Below are positions 34,214 through 43,205 of a stretch of 64,000 bases of DNA, piece by piece; positions within the stretch are counted from its first letter, which is position 1, and every line of letters begins with the position of its first letter. The stretch lies in assembly GCF_050942425.1 (NCBI RefSeq), contig NZ_CP192063.1:682001-746000 (forward strand), given 5' to 3'. The translations under genes were made by a program, and so were the position numbers. The notes beneath the pieces are model-generated. The model saw only the letters and a list, made by a program, of their open reading frames with translations. It had not been told where the DNA came from and searched no databases. Source of the DNA: Actinoallomurus sp050942425. GTDB lineage: Bacteria; Actinomycetota; Actinomycetes; Streptosporangiales; Streptosporangiaceae.

Positions 34214-35077
34214 CTACTTGATACTGCCCAGCGTCAGGCCGCTTCGCCAATAACGCTGCAGGAACAGGAAAGCGATGATCAGCGGCACGATGGCCACCAG
34301 CGCCCCGGTCACCACGAGACTGAACAGGGAGCTGTCCCCGCTCTGGATCGTCGCGGACTCGTACCAGGTCTGCAGGCCCACGGTGAGCGGGAAGAGCTTG
34401 TCGTTGCTCAGCATCACCAGGGGCAGGAAGAAGTTGTTCCAGGTCGCCACCATCGAGAACAGCAGGACCGTGACCAGCGCGGGCCGCATGACGGGCAGCA
34501 CGACCCGCAGGAAGGTCCGGATCTCGCCGGCGCCGTCCATCCGCGCGGCCTCCAGCAGCTCGTCGGGGACCGAGTCCTGGACGTACACGCGGACGAGGTA
34601 GACGCCGAACGGGTTCAGCAACGACGGGAGAATCACCGCCCAGACCGTATCGGTGAGCTGCACCTTGCTCAGCAGCAGGTACGTCGGGATCACCAGCGCG
34701 GTCGACGGCACCATGATCAGGCCGAGCAGCACGGCGAACATCGCCCGCCGGCCCGGGAAGGAGAACTTCGCGAACGCGTAGCCGGCCAGGGTGGCGATGA
34801 CGGTGGCGCCGACCCCGCCCCCGACGGCGTAGAGCACGGAGTTGCCGAGCCAGTGCAGGTAGATGTGGTGGTCCCGGCCCCACAGCCCCCGCAGGTTCGT
34901 CGCGAACGACCCCGGCGAGGAGAACCAGAGGCCGGGCTTGGAGAACAGCTCGTCGCCCTTCTTGGTGGAGGACGCCACCAGCCACCAGAGCGGGATCAGG
35001 AAGTAGACGCACAGGGCGACCATGAACAGCTGCACGCCCGCGCGCCGCGGCCGGAGAGCGAGGGGGAGGGCACTCAC
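34214..35077 (-). CDS. Sugar ABC transporter permease, MalG-type
   Basis: A 287-residue inner-membrane permease. GTG 35077 follows AAAAGGAG at about 9 bases and overlaps the stop of the upstream permease (GTGA). Six membrane helices; the EAA loop PDELLEAARMDGAGEIRTF near residue 190 contacts an ATPase. As usual in such operons the ATPase is not encoded here and is probably shared (MsiK-type). Confidence 0.92.
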   Translation of the reverse strand: MSALPLALRPRRAGVQLFMVALCVYFLIPLWWLVASSTKKGDELFSKPGLWFSSPGSFATNLRGLWGRDHHIYLHWLGNSVLYAVGGGVGATVIATLAGYAFAKFSFPGRRAMFAVLLGLIMVPSTALVIPTYLLLSKVQLTDTVWAVILPSLLNPFGVYLVRVYVQDSVPDELLEAARMDGAGEIRTFLRVVLPVMRPALVTVLLFSMVATWNNFFLPLVMLSNDKLFPLTVGLQTWYESATIQSGDSSLFSLVVTGALVAIVPLIIAFLFLQRYWRSGLTLGSIK

Positions 35078-36021
35078 GAGAGTCCACTCCTTTTGCGGGT
35101 GAGGAACAGGAACAGGTACGAGCCGACGAACACCACCGCGCCGAGCGCGAACGAGATCGCCGCCGAGTAGTTGAACTGCGAGTACTGGAAGGCCAGCGAG
35201 AACGAGTACAGGTTCGGGGTGTAGCTCGGCGAGATCGTCGGGGCGAGCGGACGCAGCACGCGCGGCTCGGTGAAGAACTGCAGGGCCCCGATCATGGAGA
35301 ACACCACGCAGAGGATCAGCGCGGAGGAGATCATCGGGACCTTGATGCGCAGCGCCGTCCGCACCGGCCCGGCGCCGTCGACGAGCGCGGCCTCGTAGAC
35401 CTCGCGCGGCATCCCCTGCAGCGCCGCGTACAGGATGATCATGTTGTAGCCGGCCCACTGCCAGGTCGCGACGTTGCCCAGCGAGGTCAGGATCAGGTTG
35501 CCGGACAGCAGGCTGCCGTGGAAAACGGAGTGCAGCGGGCCGAACGTCGGGCTGTAGAGGAAGCCCCACATCAGCGCGCCGATGACGGCCGGCACCGCGT
35601 ACGGCATGAACATCGCCAGCCGGAAGAACTTCGCCAACTTGCCCGTGACGGCGTCCAGGATGAGCGCGCTCACCAGCGCCAGCGCCAGCATGACGGGGGT
35701 CTGCACGACCGCGAAGACGATGACGCGCTCGACGCCGTGCAGGAACTCCGGGTCGGTGAACGCCTTGCGGTAGTTCGCCAGCCCGGAGAAGTGGGTGCCT
35801 GCGGCGAGCGTCGACGTGTAGAGGCTCATCCGGAGCGCGTACGCCAGCGGCAGCAGCAGGAACGCCACGACGACGAGGCAGAACGGGCTGACGAACAGCA
35901 GCCCGATGAAGCGCTCACGCCGCCTTCGGCCGTCCGCGCGGCGGCGTGCCGGCGCGGGGGCGGCCTCGGCGGGCGAGGGCGAGGGCGGCGCGGGAGCCGC
36001 GACGGACTTCGCGTTGCTCAC
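35074..36021 (-). CDS. Sugar ABC transporter permease, MalF-type
   Basis: A 315-residue permease with a basic, Pro/Ala-rich N-terminal tail (1-38) and six membrane helices; EAA loop PREVYEAALVDGAGPVRTA near 207. GTG 36021 has GAGGAG 5 bases upstream. It forms the channel with the next gene product for the substrate bound by the lipoprotein at 36100. Confidence 0.92.
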   Translation of the reverse strand: MSNAKSVAAPAPPSPSPAEAAPAPARRRADGRRRRERFIGLLFVSPFCLVVVAFLLLPLAYALRMSLYTSTLAAGTHFSGLANYRKAFTDPEFLHGVERVIVFAVVQTPVMLALALVSALILDAVTGKLAKFFRLAMFMPYAVPAVIGALMWGFLYSPTFGPLHSVFHGSLLSGNLILTSLGNVATWQWAGYNMIILYAALQGMPREVYEAALVDGAGPVRTALRIKVPMISSALILCVVFSMIGALQFFTEPRVLRPLAPTISPSYTPNLYSFSLAFQYSQFNYSAAISFALGAVVFVGSYLFLFLTRKRSGLS

Positions 36022-36060
36022 ATGTGCTCCTCGGATCGGTGGAAGGCCGTGTCACGCGGT

Positions 36061-36093
36061 CGTCCGGGGCGGTCGCGCGGACCGCCCCGGACG
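36061..36093 (-). terminator. Intercistronic hairpin after binding-protein gene
   Basis: Perfect 13-bp arms (36062-36074 and 36080-36092), extended by one C-G pair, loop GCGCG, between the binding-protein stop and the first permease start. Probably a partial terminator or 3' stabiliser raising binding-protein mRNA over permease mRNA. Confidence 0.65.
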
Positions 36094-36099
36094 GAGCCG

Positions 36100-37425
36100 T
36101 CAGTGAACGGTGAATCCCTGCTGCTTGGCGTAGGAGGTGACCTTGTTCTGCAGGCCGTCGAGCGCGCCCGGCCAGTCGGTCGAGCCCTTCTGCGCCTGGC
36201 CGACCTGGTCGACGAGCGTGTTGTACGCGTAGTCCTGGAACGGGCTCCAGTCGAACTGCCCGATGCCGTCCGAGGCCGGGACGAAGACCTGGTTGACCTT
36301 CTGGTCCCCGAAGAACGGGTAGGTCTTGTTGACGAAGTAGTCCCAGTGCAGGATCGACTTGGCCGTCGGGAACAGGAACGCCTGGTCGATGCCGATCTTC
36401 CACTGATCCTGGTGGGTGCCGAAGAGGTTCATCGCGACCTCGGTGGCCTCCTTGGGGTGCTTCGTCTGGTCCGTCACGGCGAACGTCGACCCACCCCAGT
36501 CGCCCTGGGCGTTACCGCCCGCGGTCCACTGCGGGATCGGGGCGGCCCGCCACTTGCCGGCCGTCGACTTCGCGACCCCGGCCAGGTAGCCGGGGCCCCA
36601 GCCGGCGGCGATGTACGTCGCGTACCGCCCGGTGGACAGGCCGTTGTAGAAGTTGGTCTCGCCGTACGGGACGGGCTCGGCCAGCTTCTGCTTGACCATG
36701 TCGCCCCAGTACTGCATGACCTGCTTGGACGCCGGGTCGTTGAGCTTGACGCCGACGTTGGGGAGCGTGGACGCCGAGTACTGGTACGGCTTGGAACCCG
36801 CCTGCCACATGAGGCCCTGCAGCCAGCCCGCCGCGGCCTCGTTGTTGCCGAACGCCGTCATGTACGCGTTCGGGTCCGCGGCCTTCAGCTTCTTGGCCTG
36901 AGCCTGGAACTCGGCCCAGGTCTTGGGCACGGTGAGGTGGTACTTGTCGAAGATGTCCTTGCGGTAGAGCATCGCCATCGGACCCGCGTCGACCGGGATC
37001 GCGTACACCTTGTCGCCGTCGCTGACCTCTTTCCAGGCCCAGTCGGCGTAGTCGTTGGCGGCCGCCTTGGCGCCGTACTTGCCCATGTCGACCAGGTGCC
37101 TGGTGATCTCGATGGTGGGGAGTTCCTGGAACTCGAGCATGACGACGTCCGGCGCGCCGTGCTTGGCGGCGAGCGCGGTCTTCAGCTTGGTGTACTCGTC
37201 CTGGCCGACCCCTGCCTGCACCGCGTCGACCTTGACATCGGTGTGGGTGTTGTTGAAGTTGGCGACGACCTTGTCGAAGTCGGGGTACCAGGCCCAGACC
37301 TTGATGTGCACCGGACCGGAGGTCTTGCTGTCGCCGCCTCCGCCGCCGCACGCGGCGGCGCCGAGGCCGAGGGCCAGACCGGCGGCGAGAACCGTGAGCG
37401 CGCGCCGCGTCCTGTTCCTGATCAT
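36100..37425 (-). CDS. Sugar-binding lipoprotein (CUT1 type)
   Basis: A 441-residue extracellular solute-binding protein with lipobox LGAAACGG (Cys near 26). VKVDAVQAGVGQDEYTKLKTA, PDVVMLEFQELP and the DAGPMAMLYRKDIFDKY stretch are typical of family 1 oligosaccharide-binding proteins. It is the first gene of the operon: GGAGGA precedes ATG 37425, and a LacI-type operator is at 37490. It probably delivers arabino-oligosaccharides or related sugars to the permease pair. Confidence 0.93.
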   Translation of the reverse strand: MIRNRTRRALTVLAAGLALGLGAAACGGGGGDSKTSGPVHIKVWAWYPDFDKVVANFNNTHTDVKVDAVQAGVGQDEYTKLKTALAAKHGAPDVVMLEFQELPTIEITRHLVDMGKYGAKAAANDYADWAWKEVSDGDKVYAIPVDAGPMAMLYRKDIFDKYHLTVPKTWAEFQAQAKKLKAADPNAYMTAFGNNEAAAGWLQGLMWQAGSKPYQYSASTLPNVGVKLNDPASKQVMQYWGDMVKQKLAEPVPYGETNFYNGLSTGRYATYIAAGWGPGYLAGVAKSTAGKWRAAPIPQWTAGGNAQGDWGGSTFAVTDQTKHPKEATEVAMNLFGTHQDQWKIGIDQAFLFPTAKSILHWDYFVNKTYPFFGDQKVNQVFVPASDGIGQFDWSPFQDYAYNTLVDQVGQAQKGSTDWPGALDGLQNKVTSYAKQQGFTVH

Positions 37426-37489
37426 TCTTCCTCCTGCAGTGCTGCTGAAGCCGGATGCGATCCGGCCGACGCCCCCGATGTCAGAGTTG

Positions 37490-37503
37490 TGTTAGCGCTA
37501 TCA
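37490..37503 (-). promoter_or_regulatory. LacI-type operator, class A
   Basis: TGTTAGCGCTATCA, 65 bases before the binding-protein gene start. It matches two further copies at 38675 and 38720; consensus TGTTAGCGNTAACA. Confidence 0.75.
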
Positions 37504-37562
37504 TTCGGGGCCGTCCGGGAGGGCGGCCGAGCTGGACGATGAATCGACGGTGGACGGAACCG

Positions 37563-38606
37563 TCAGCCGGGGCGGCCCGTGCTCTGACGCACGATGAGCT
37601 CCGGTTCGACGGTGATCCGGCGGCCCTCCTCACGCGGGGCGCCGCCGATGCGTTCCAGCAGGAGCCGGAGCGCGTGCCGGCCGACCTGACCGAAGTCCTG
37701 GCCGACCGTCGTCAGGGGTGGGCTGAGGTACGCCGCCTCCGGGACGTCGTCGAAGCCGGCGATGCTGACGTCGTCGGGAATGCGGCGGCCCGCCTCGTGC
37801 AGGGCCCGGATCAGGCCCACCGCCATCTGGTCGTTGGCGGTGAAGACCGCGGTCACCGAGGGGTCGTCGGCCAGCCGTTTGCCGAACTCATAGCCGCTGC
37901 GCGGGCTCCAGTCGCCGAAGACGACCGGGGGGACCTCCCGTCCCGCGGCGCGAAGGGTGTCCTCCCACGCCTTCCGGCGGGCGCCCGCCTCCAGCCAGTC
38001 GCTCGGGCCGGCGAGATGCCGCACGGTCCGGTGACCCAGGTCGAGGAGGTGCCGGGTCGCCGCCGCCGCGCCCGCGTACTGGTCGACGGCGGCGACGGGG
38101 ATGACCCCGCCGTCCCCGCCGCCCACGGCGACGACCGGCAGGCCGGTGGACACGTCCGCGAGCCCTTCGACCGACGCGACGTGCGGGGCGATGATGATGA
38201 CGCCGTCGACGGACTGACCGCGCAGCCGGTCCACGGCCTCGGCCACGTTGCGTTGCGTCAGCGCGGCCAGGCTGGTGATGGTCACGCCGTACTCCGCGTC
38301 CCGGGCGGCCTGCTCGATGCCGAACAGCATCGACGCCGGGCCGTACAGGGTGGTGTCGAAGCCGACCACCCCGAGGACGCCGGACCGGCCCGTGGCGAGG
38401 ACCCGGGCGGCCGAGTTGGGCCGGTAGCCGAGCTCGCGCACGGCGTCGAGGACGCGCAGCCGCGTCTCGGGCGCGACCCGTCCCGGTGAGTTCAGCACCC
38501 GCGACACCGTCATGGGCGAGACGCCGGCCAGTCTTGCCACGTCCGCCATGACGACGGTGCCCGAGCCTCGGCCGGTCGGCTTCACGAGATCGTCGCCCAA
38601 GGTCAC
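37563..38606 (-). CDS. LacI-family regulator 1
   Basis: A 347-residue repressor with DNA-binding helix-turn-helix VARLAGVSPMTVSRVLNSPG and hinge ELGYRPNSAARVLATGRS, followed by a periplasmic-binding-type sensor (residues about 75-340). It should bind the TGTTAGCGNTAACA sites in front of its own gene, the arabinofuranosidase and the binding protein. The start is uncertain: GTG 38606 has GGGGAGG too close, and ATG 38549 (MADVAR) would give a shorter form. Inducer is probably a sugar from the transporter. Confidence 0.88.
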   Translation of the reverse strand: MTLGDDLVKPTGRGSGTVVMADVARLAGVSPMTVSRVLNSPGRVAPETRLRVLDAVRELGYRPNSAARVLATGRSGVLGVVGFDTTLYGPASMLFGIEQAARDAEYGVTITSLAALTQRNVAEAVDRLRGQSVDGVIIIAPHVASVEGLADVSTGLPVVAVGGGDGGVIPVAAVDQYAGAAAATRHLLDLGHRTVRHLAGPSDWLEAGARRKAWEDTLRAAGREVPPVVFGDWSPRSGYEFGKRLADDPSVTAVFTANDQMAVGLIRALHEAGRRIPDDVSIAGFDDVPEAAYLSPPLTTVGQDFGQVGRHALRLLLERIGGAPREEGRRITVEPELIVRQSTGRPG

Positions 38607-38674
38607 CTCCCCATGGTCCCGGACGGGGACGAGGCCGGGCTGACCTCGTCATGTTTCCAGCAGGTTGCGAGGAG

Positions 38675-38688
38675 TGTTAGCGATAACC
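38675..38688. promoter_or_regulatory. LacI-type operator, class A
   Basis: TGTTAGCGATAACC in the 172-base divergent region between the LacI gene and the arabinofuranosidase gene. Confidence 0.75.
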
Positions 38689-38719
38689 GTCCAGAAGTCA
38701 ACCGTTGACGTGAACGCAT

Positions 38720-38733
38720 GGTTAGCGTTAACA
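38720..38733 (+). promoter_or_regulatory. LacI-type operator, class A
   Basis: GGTTAGCGTTAACA, centred 45 bases downstream of the previous copy (about four DNA turns) and 46 bases before the arabinofuranosidase start. Spacing allows paired binding. Confidence 0.75.
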
Positions 38734-38778
38734 CTGGCTCTCCTAGGCGTCACTGTCCGCGACCAAAGGAGGACGAGT

Positions 38779-40284
38779 GTGCTGACGGCACGCATGACGC
38801 TGGACCCCGCCTTCCGCGTGGCACCGGTCAACCGCCGGACCTTCGGGACGTTCGTCGAACACCTCGGCCGGTGCGTCTACACCGGCATCTACGAGCCCGA
38901 CCACCCGAGCGCGGACGACGACGGATTCCGCACCGACGTCCTCGAGCTGACCAAGGAGCTCGGGGTGAGCACCGTCCGCTACCCCGGCGGCAACTTCGTG
39001 TCGGGGTACCGCTGGGAGGACGGCATCGGGCCGGCCGAGTCGCGGCCCGCGCGCCTCGACCTCGCCTGGCACAGCCTCGAGCCCAACCACTTCGGGATCG
39101 ACGAGTTCATGCGCTGGGCGCGCAAGGCGGACGTCGAGCCGATGATGGCCGTCAACCTGGGCACCCGTGGCCTGCAGGAGGCGCTCGACCTGCTGGAGTA
39201 CTGCAACATCCCGTCCGGGACCCGGCTGTCGGACCTGCGGATCGCGAACGGGGCGAAGGACCCGTACGGGATCGCGATGTGGTGCCTGGGCAACGAGATG
39301 GACGGGCCCTGGCAGATCGGGCACAAGACGGCTCGGGAGTACGGCCGGCTCGCCGCCGAGGTGGCGCGGGCGATGCGCATGGTCGACAAGAAGCTCGAGC
39401 TGGTCGCCTGCGGGAGCTCCAGCTCCAGCATGCCGACCTTCGGCGCGTGGGAGGCGACCGTGCTCGAGGAGGCGTACGAGCACGTCGACTACATCTCGTG
39501 CCACGCCTACTACGAAGAGCGCGACGGCGACCTCGGCAGCTTCCTGGCCAGCTCCGTCGACATGGACCACTTCATCGCGTCGGTCGTGGCCACCGCCGAC
39601 CACGTCGGGGCCCGGCTGCGCAGCCGCAAGAAGATCAACCTGTCGTTCGACGAGTGGAACGTCTGGTACCTGAGCCGGTTCGAGTCCGAGGGCCCGCCGA
39701 GCGACTGGCCGGTGGCGCCGCCGCTGCTGGAGGACCGGTACCACCTGGCCGACGCCGTCGCCCTCGGCGGCCTGCTGATCTCGCTGCTGCGGCACAGCGA
39801 CCGGGTCACCGCCGCCTGCCTGGCCCAGCTCGTGAACGTCATCGCGCCGATCGTGACCGAGCCCGGCGGCCGGGCGTGGCGGCAGACGACGTTCCATCCG
39901 TTCGCGCAGGCGTCCCGGCACGCCGCCGGAGAGGTGCTGCGCGTCGAGCCGGTCTGCCCGACGTACGAGACGGCCGCGTACGGCGAGGTGCCGGTGCTCG
40001 ACGCCGTCGCGACCCGCGACGAGGAGACCGGCGAGACCGCGCTCTTCATGGTCAACCGGTCGGTCGACCAGAGCCTCACCGTCGACGTCGACGTCCGCGC
40101 GCTTGGCGCGATTGAACCGGGGGAGGCGAGCACCCTCGCCGACCCCGATCCGTACGCCCGGAACACCGCGGACGACCCGTTCCGCGTCGTCCCGCGGGCC
40201 AACCCGGAGATCCGGGTGGAGGGAGGCAGCCTGACCGTGGTGTTGCCGCCCGTCTCGTGGAACGTCATCCGGCTTCTGGGCTGA
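38779..40284 (+). CDS. Intracellular alpha-L-arabinofuranosidase (GH51-like)
   Basis: A 501-residue enzyme with GH51 catalytic residues: acid/base Glu in CLGNEMDG near 175, nucleophile Glu in FDEWNVWY near 290, plus the RYPGGNFVSGY segment near 75. Residues about 400-500 are the beta-sandwich of the family. No signal peptide. The start is GTG 38779 with AAAGGAGG 6 bases upstream, as a longer frame back to 38665 crosses the operators. It should release L-arabinose from arabino-oligosaccharides after import, feeding the adjacent sugar-acid genes. Confidence 0.9.
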   Translation: MLTARMTLDPAFRVAPVNRRTFGTFVEHLGRCVYTGIYEPDHPSADDDGFRTDVLELTKELGVSTVRYPGGNFVSGYRWEDGIGPAESRPARLDLAWHSLEPNHFGIDEFMRWARKADVEPMMAVNLGTRGLQEALDLLEYCNIPSGTRLSDLRIANGAKDPYGIAMWCLGNEMDGPWQIGHKTAREYGRLAAEVARAMRMVDKKLELVACGSSSSSMPTFGAWEATVLEEAYEHVDYISCHAYYEERDGDLGSFLASSVDMDHFIASVVATADHVGARLRSRKKINLSFDEWNVWYLSRFESEGPPSDWPVAPPLLEDRYHLADAVALGGLLISLLRHSDRVTAACLAQLVNVIAPIVTEPGGRAWRQTTFHPFAQASRHAAGEVLRVEPVCPTYETAAYGEVPVLDAVATRDEETGETALFMVNRSVDQSLTVDVDVRALGAIEPGEASTLADPDPYARNTADDPFRVVPRANPEIRVEGGSLTVVLPPVSWNVIRLLG

Positions 40285-40312
40285 CCTCTGAAGAAGTGAG
40301 CAACCCTCGTGA

Positions 40313-40326
40313 TGTTACCGGTCACA
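40313..40326 (+). promoter_or_regulatory. LacI-type operator, class B
   Basis: TGTTACCGGTCACA; its reverse complement TGTGACCGGTAACA differs by one base from the site at 40389. Just after the arabinofuranosidase stop, 136 bases before the sugar-binding protein. Confidence 0.65.
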
Positions 40327-40388
40327 CACTTGGCGTTCAGACTGTTTCGAGACAGGCGCGTTGCCGAACTGTGTCTTGACACCCGAAT

Positions 40389-40402
40389 TGTGACCGTTAA
40401 CA
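40389..40402 (+). promoter_or_regulatory. LacI-type operator, class B
   Basis: TGTGACCGTTAACA, 60 bases before the ChvE-type binding-protein gene, in the position of the promoter. Confidence 0.7.
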
Positions 40403-40461
40403 CTCCAGCAAAGCAGTCGTAACCAACCCGTCGTACCCCCCCGTCCCACCCAAGGTGAGAT

Positions 40462-41592
40462 ATGAAGATCACGAAGTTGGCCACGATGGCCACGGGCCTG
40501 TGCATGGCCCTCGCCATGACCGCCTGCGGCTCGAGCACGAAGTCCGTCGACAAGAAGGGCGGCTCCGGCGGCTCGACCAAGGGTGCGCTCATCGGCGTCA
40601 CGATGCCGACCAAGTCCTCCGAGCGGTGGATCCACGACGGGGACAACCTCAAGTCCTCGCTGGAGAAGCTGGGCTACAAGGTCGACCTGCAGTACGCCGA
40701 GAACGACATCCCCACCCAGGTCAACCAGGTTGAGAACCAGATCACCCGGGGCGCCAAGCTTCTGATCATCGCCTCGATCGACAACAAGTCCCTCAGCACG
40801 CAGCTGCAGGAGGCGCACGACAAGCACATCCCGGTCATCGCCTACGACCGGCTGCTCCTCAAGTCGCCGAACGTCGACTACTACGCGACCTTCGACAACT
40901 ACAAGGTCGGCGTCCTGCAGGCGACGGCCCTCCTCACCGGCCTCGGCCTGAAGAAGGAGGACGGCACCGACGGCACCGCCAAGGGCCCGTTCAACATCGA
41001 GCTCTTCGCCGGCTCGCCCGACGACAACAACTCGTCGTACTTCTTCAACGGCGCGATGGACACCCTGAAGCCCTACATCCAGAAGGGCACCCTGGTCGTC
41101 AAGAGCAAGGAGACGGACTTCAAGACCGTCGCGATCCTGCGCTGGGACCCGGCCACCGCGCAGAAGCGCATGGAGGACCTGATCACCAAGGCCTACGGCG
41201 GTGGCACCAAGGTCAACGGCGTGCTCTCCCCGTACGACGGTCTGTCGATCGGCATCCTGTCCGCCCTCAAGAGCGCCGGCTACGGCACCTCCGGCCAGCC
41301 GTACCCGGTCGTGACCGGCCAGGACGCCGAGCTCGCCTCGGTCAAGTCGATCCTCAAGGGTGAGCAGTACTCCACCGTCTACAAGGACACCCGCCAGCTC
41401 GCCGCGGTCACCGTCAAGATGGCCGACACCGCCCTCAAGGGCGGCACGCCCACGGTGAACAACACCAAGGACTACAACAACGGCGTCAAGGTCGTCCCGT
41501 CGATGCTGCTCCAGCCGGTTCTGATCTTCAAGGACAACGTCCAGAAGAACCTCGTCGACACCGGCTACTACACCCAGCAGCAGCTGCAGTAG
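40462..41592 (+). CDS. chvE: ChvE-type monosaccharide-binding lipoprotein
   Basis: A 376-residue lipoprotein, lipobox AMTACGSS. The mature protein is the two-lobed type I fold of ChvE/ribose-binding relatives: IGVTMPTKSSERWIHDG, then ASIDNKSLSTQLQEAHDKHIPVIAYDR, and a GQDAELASVKSI segment. ChvE-like proteins bind arabinose, galactose, glucose and related sugars. AAGGTGAG precedes the start. First gene of a four-gene operon with gguA, gguB and the second LacI regulator. Confidence 0.9.
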   Translation: MKITKLATMATGLCMALAMTACGSSTKSVDKKGGSGGSTKGALIGVTMPTKSSERWIHDGDNLKSSLEKLGYKVDLQYAENDIPTQVNQVENQITRGAKLLIIASIDNKSLSTQLQEAHDKHIPVIAYDRLLLKSPNVDYYATFDNYKVGVLQATALLTGLGLKKEDGTDGTAKGPFNIELFAGSPDDNNSSYFFNGAMDTLKPYIQKGTLVVKSKETDFKTVAILRWDPATAQKRMEDLITKAYGGGTKVNGVLSPYDGLSIGILSALKSAGYGTSGQPYPVVTGQDAELASVKSILKGEQYSTVYKDTRQLAAVTVKMADTALKGGTPTVNNTKDYNNGVKVVPSMLLQPVLIFKDNVQKNLVDTGYYTQQQLQ

Positions 41593-41600
41593 CGGATCGA

Positions 41601-41631
41601 GGGCGGGCGGCGCCGACGGCGCCGCCCGCCC
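41601..41631 (+). terminator. Intercistronic hairpin after binding-protein gene
   Basis: Perfect 14-bp arms (41601-41614 and 41618-41631) around GAC, between the binding-protein stop and the ATPase start. Same position as in the first sugar operon; probably adjusts stoichiometry. Confidence 0.65.
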
Positions 41632-41657
41632 TTCCGGCGTGACACGAAGGGCACGAC

Positions 41658-43205
41658 ATGACCGACGACGCGATTCTGCGGATGAGCGGGATCACCAAGA
41701 CGTTCCCCGGCGTCAAGGCGCTGCAGGACGTGAACCTGGTGGTGCGGCGCGGCGAGATCCACGCGATCTGCGGTGAGAACGGCGCAGGCAAGTCCACCTT
41801 GATGAAGGTGCTGTCGGGCGTCTACCCGCACGGCTCGTACGAGGGCGACATCCACTTCGACGGCGAGCTGTGCCGCTTCTCCGGCATCCGCGACAGCGAG
41901 AAGCACGGCATCGTCATCATCCACCAGGAGCTGGCGCTCAGCCCGTACCTGTCGATCGCCGAGAACATCTTCCTCGGCAACGAGACGGCCCACCGCGGCC
42001 TCATCGACTGGAACAAGACCAACGCCAAGGCCGCCGAGCTGCTCGACCGCGTCGGCCTGGACGAGAACCCCACCATCGCGGCGATGGAGATCGGGGTCGG
42101 CAAGCAGCAGCTCGTCGAGATCGCCAAGGCGCTGTCCAAGGACGTGAAGCTGCTGATCCTGGACGAGCCCACGGCGGCGCTGAACGACTCCGACTCAGCG
42201 CACCTGCTCGACCTGCTGCGCGGCCTGCGCGAGCAGGGCATCACCTGCGTGATCATCTCCCACAAACTCAACGAGATCAAGGCCGTCGCGGACTCGACCA
42301 CGATCCTGCGCGACGGCCGCACGATCGAGACGCTCGACATGGAGAAGGACCTCGTCACCGAGGACCGCATCATCTCCGGGATGGTCGGCCGCGACCTCGA
42401 GCACCGCTACCCCGAGCACGAGTCGAACGTCGGCGAGGAGGTGCTGCGGATCGAGGACTGGACCGTGCGCAGTCCCACCCAGCACGATCGCCTGGTCGTG
42501 AACGGCGCCAACCTCACGCTGCGGCGCGGCGAGATCGTCGGCCTGGCCGGGCTCATGGGCGCCGGCCGTACGGAGCTGGCGATGAGCGTGTTCGGCCGCA
42601 GCTACGGCGTCGGGATCACCGGCCGCATCTACAAGGACGGCAAGGAGATCCGCGTCAAGTCGGTCGGCGACGCCATCAAGCACGGCATCGCGTACGCCAC
42701 CGAGGACCGCAAGCGGTACGGCCTGAACCTCATCGAGGACATCAAGCGCAACATCTCCGTCGCGGCACTGCTCAAGCTCGCGAAGCGGGGCTGGGTCAAC
42801 GACAACGAGGAGATCCAGGTCGCCGAGCGCTACCGCAAGAGCATGAACATCAAGGCGCCGAACGTCGCCGCGATCGCCGGCAAGCTCTCCGGCGGGAACC
42901 AGCAGAAGGTCGTGCTGTCCAAGTGGCTGTTCACCGACCCGGACGTGCTGATCCTCGACGAGCCCACCCGCGGCATCGACGTCGGCGCGAAGTACGAGAT
43001 CTACTCGATCATCAATGAGATGGCCGACCAGGGCAAGGCCGTGCTGGTCATCTCCTCGGAGTTGCCCGAGCTGCTCGGCATCTGCGACCGCATCTACGCG
43101 ATGTCGGCCGGGCGTATCACCGGTGAGGTCCCCCGCGAGGAGGCCACTCCGGAGCGGCTGATGCAGTACATGACCCGTTACGACGAGGAGCAGGTAGTTT
43201 CATGA
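41658..43205 (+). CDS. gguA: Sugar ABC transporter ATPase (GguA/MmsA type)
   Basis: A 515-residue protein with two fused nucleotide-binding domains. The first has Walker A GENGAGKST near 37, Walker B LLILDEP and H-loop ISHKL; the second has a degenerate P-loop GLMGAGRTE near 297 and signature LSGGNQQK near 415 with LILDEPTRGID. This is the double-domain arrangement of carbohydrate uptake family 2. It energises import of monosaccharides. Start ATG 41658, with GAAGGG upstream; ends overlapping the permease start by four bases. Confidence 0.95.
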   Translation: MTDDAILRMSGITKTFPGVKALQDVNLVVRRGEIHAICGENGAGKSTLMKVLSGVYPHGSYEGDIHFDGELCRFSGIRDSEKHGIVIIHQELALSPYLSIAENIFLGNETAHRGLIDWNKTNAKAAELLDRVGLDENPTIAAMEIGVGKQQLVEIAKALSKDVKLLILDEPTAALNDSDSAHLLDLLRGLREQGITCVIISHKLNEIKAVADSTTILRDGRTIETLDMEKDLVTEDRIISGMVGRDLEHRYPEHESNVGEEVLRIEDWTVRSPTQHDRLVVNGANLTLRRGEIVGLAGLMGAGRTELAMSVFGRSYGVGITGRIYKDGKEIRVKSVGDAIKHGIAYATEDRKRYGLNLIEDIKRNISVAALLKLAKRGWVNDNEEIQVAERYRKSMNIKAPNVAAIAGKLSGGNQQKVVLSKWLFTDPDVLILDEPTRGIDVGAKYEIYSIINEMADQGKAVLVISSELPELLGICDRIYAMSAGRITGEVPREEATPERLMQYMTRYDEEQVVS

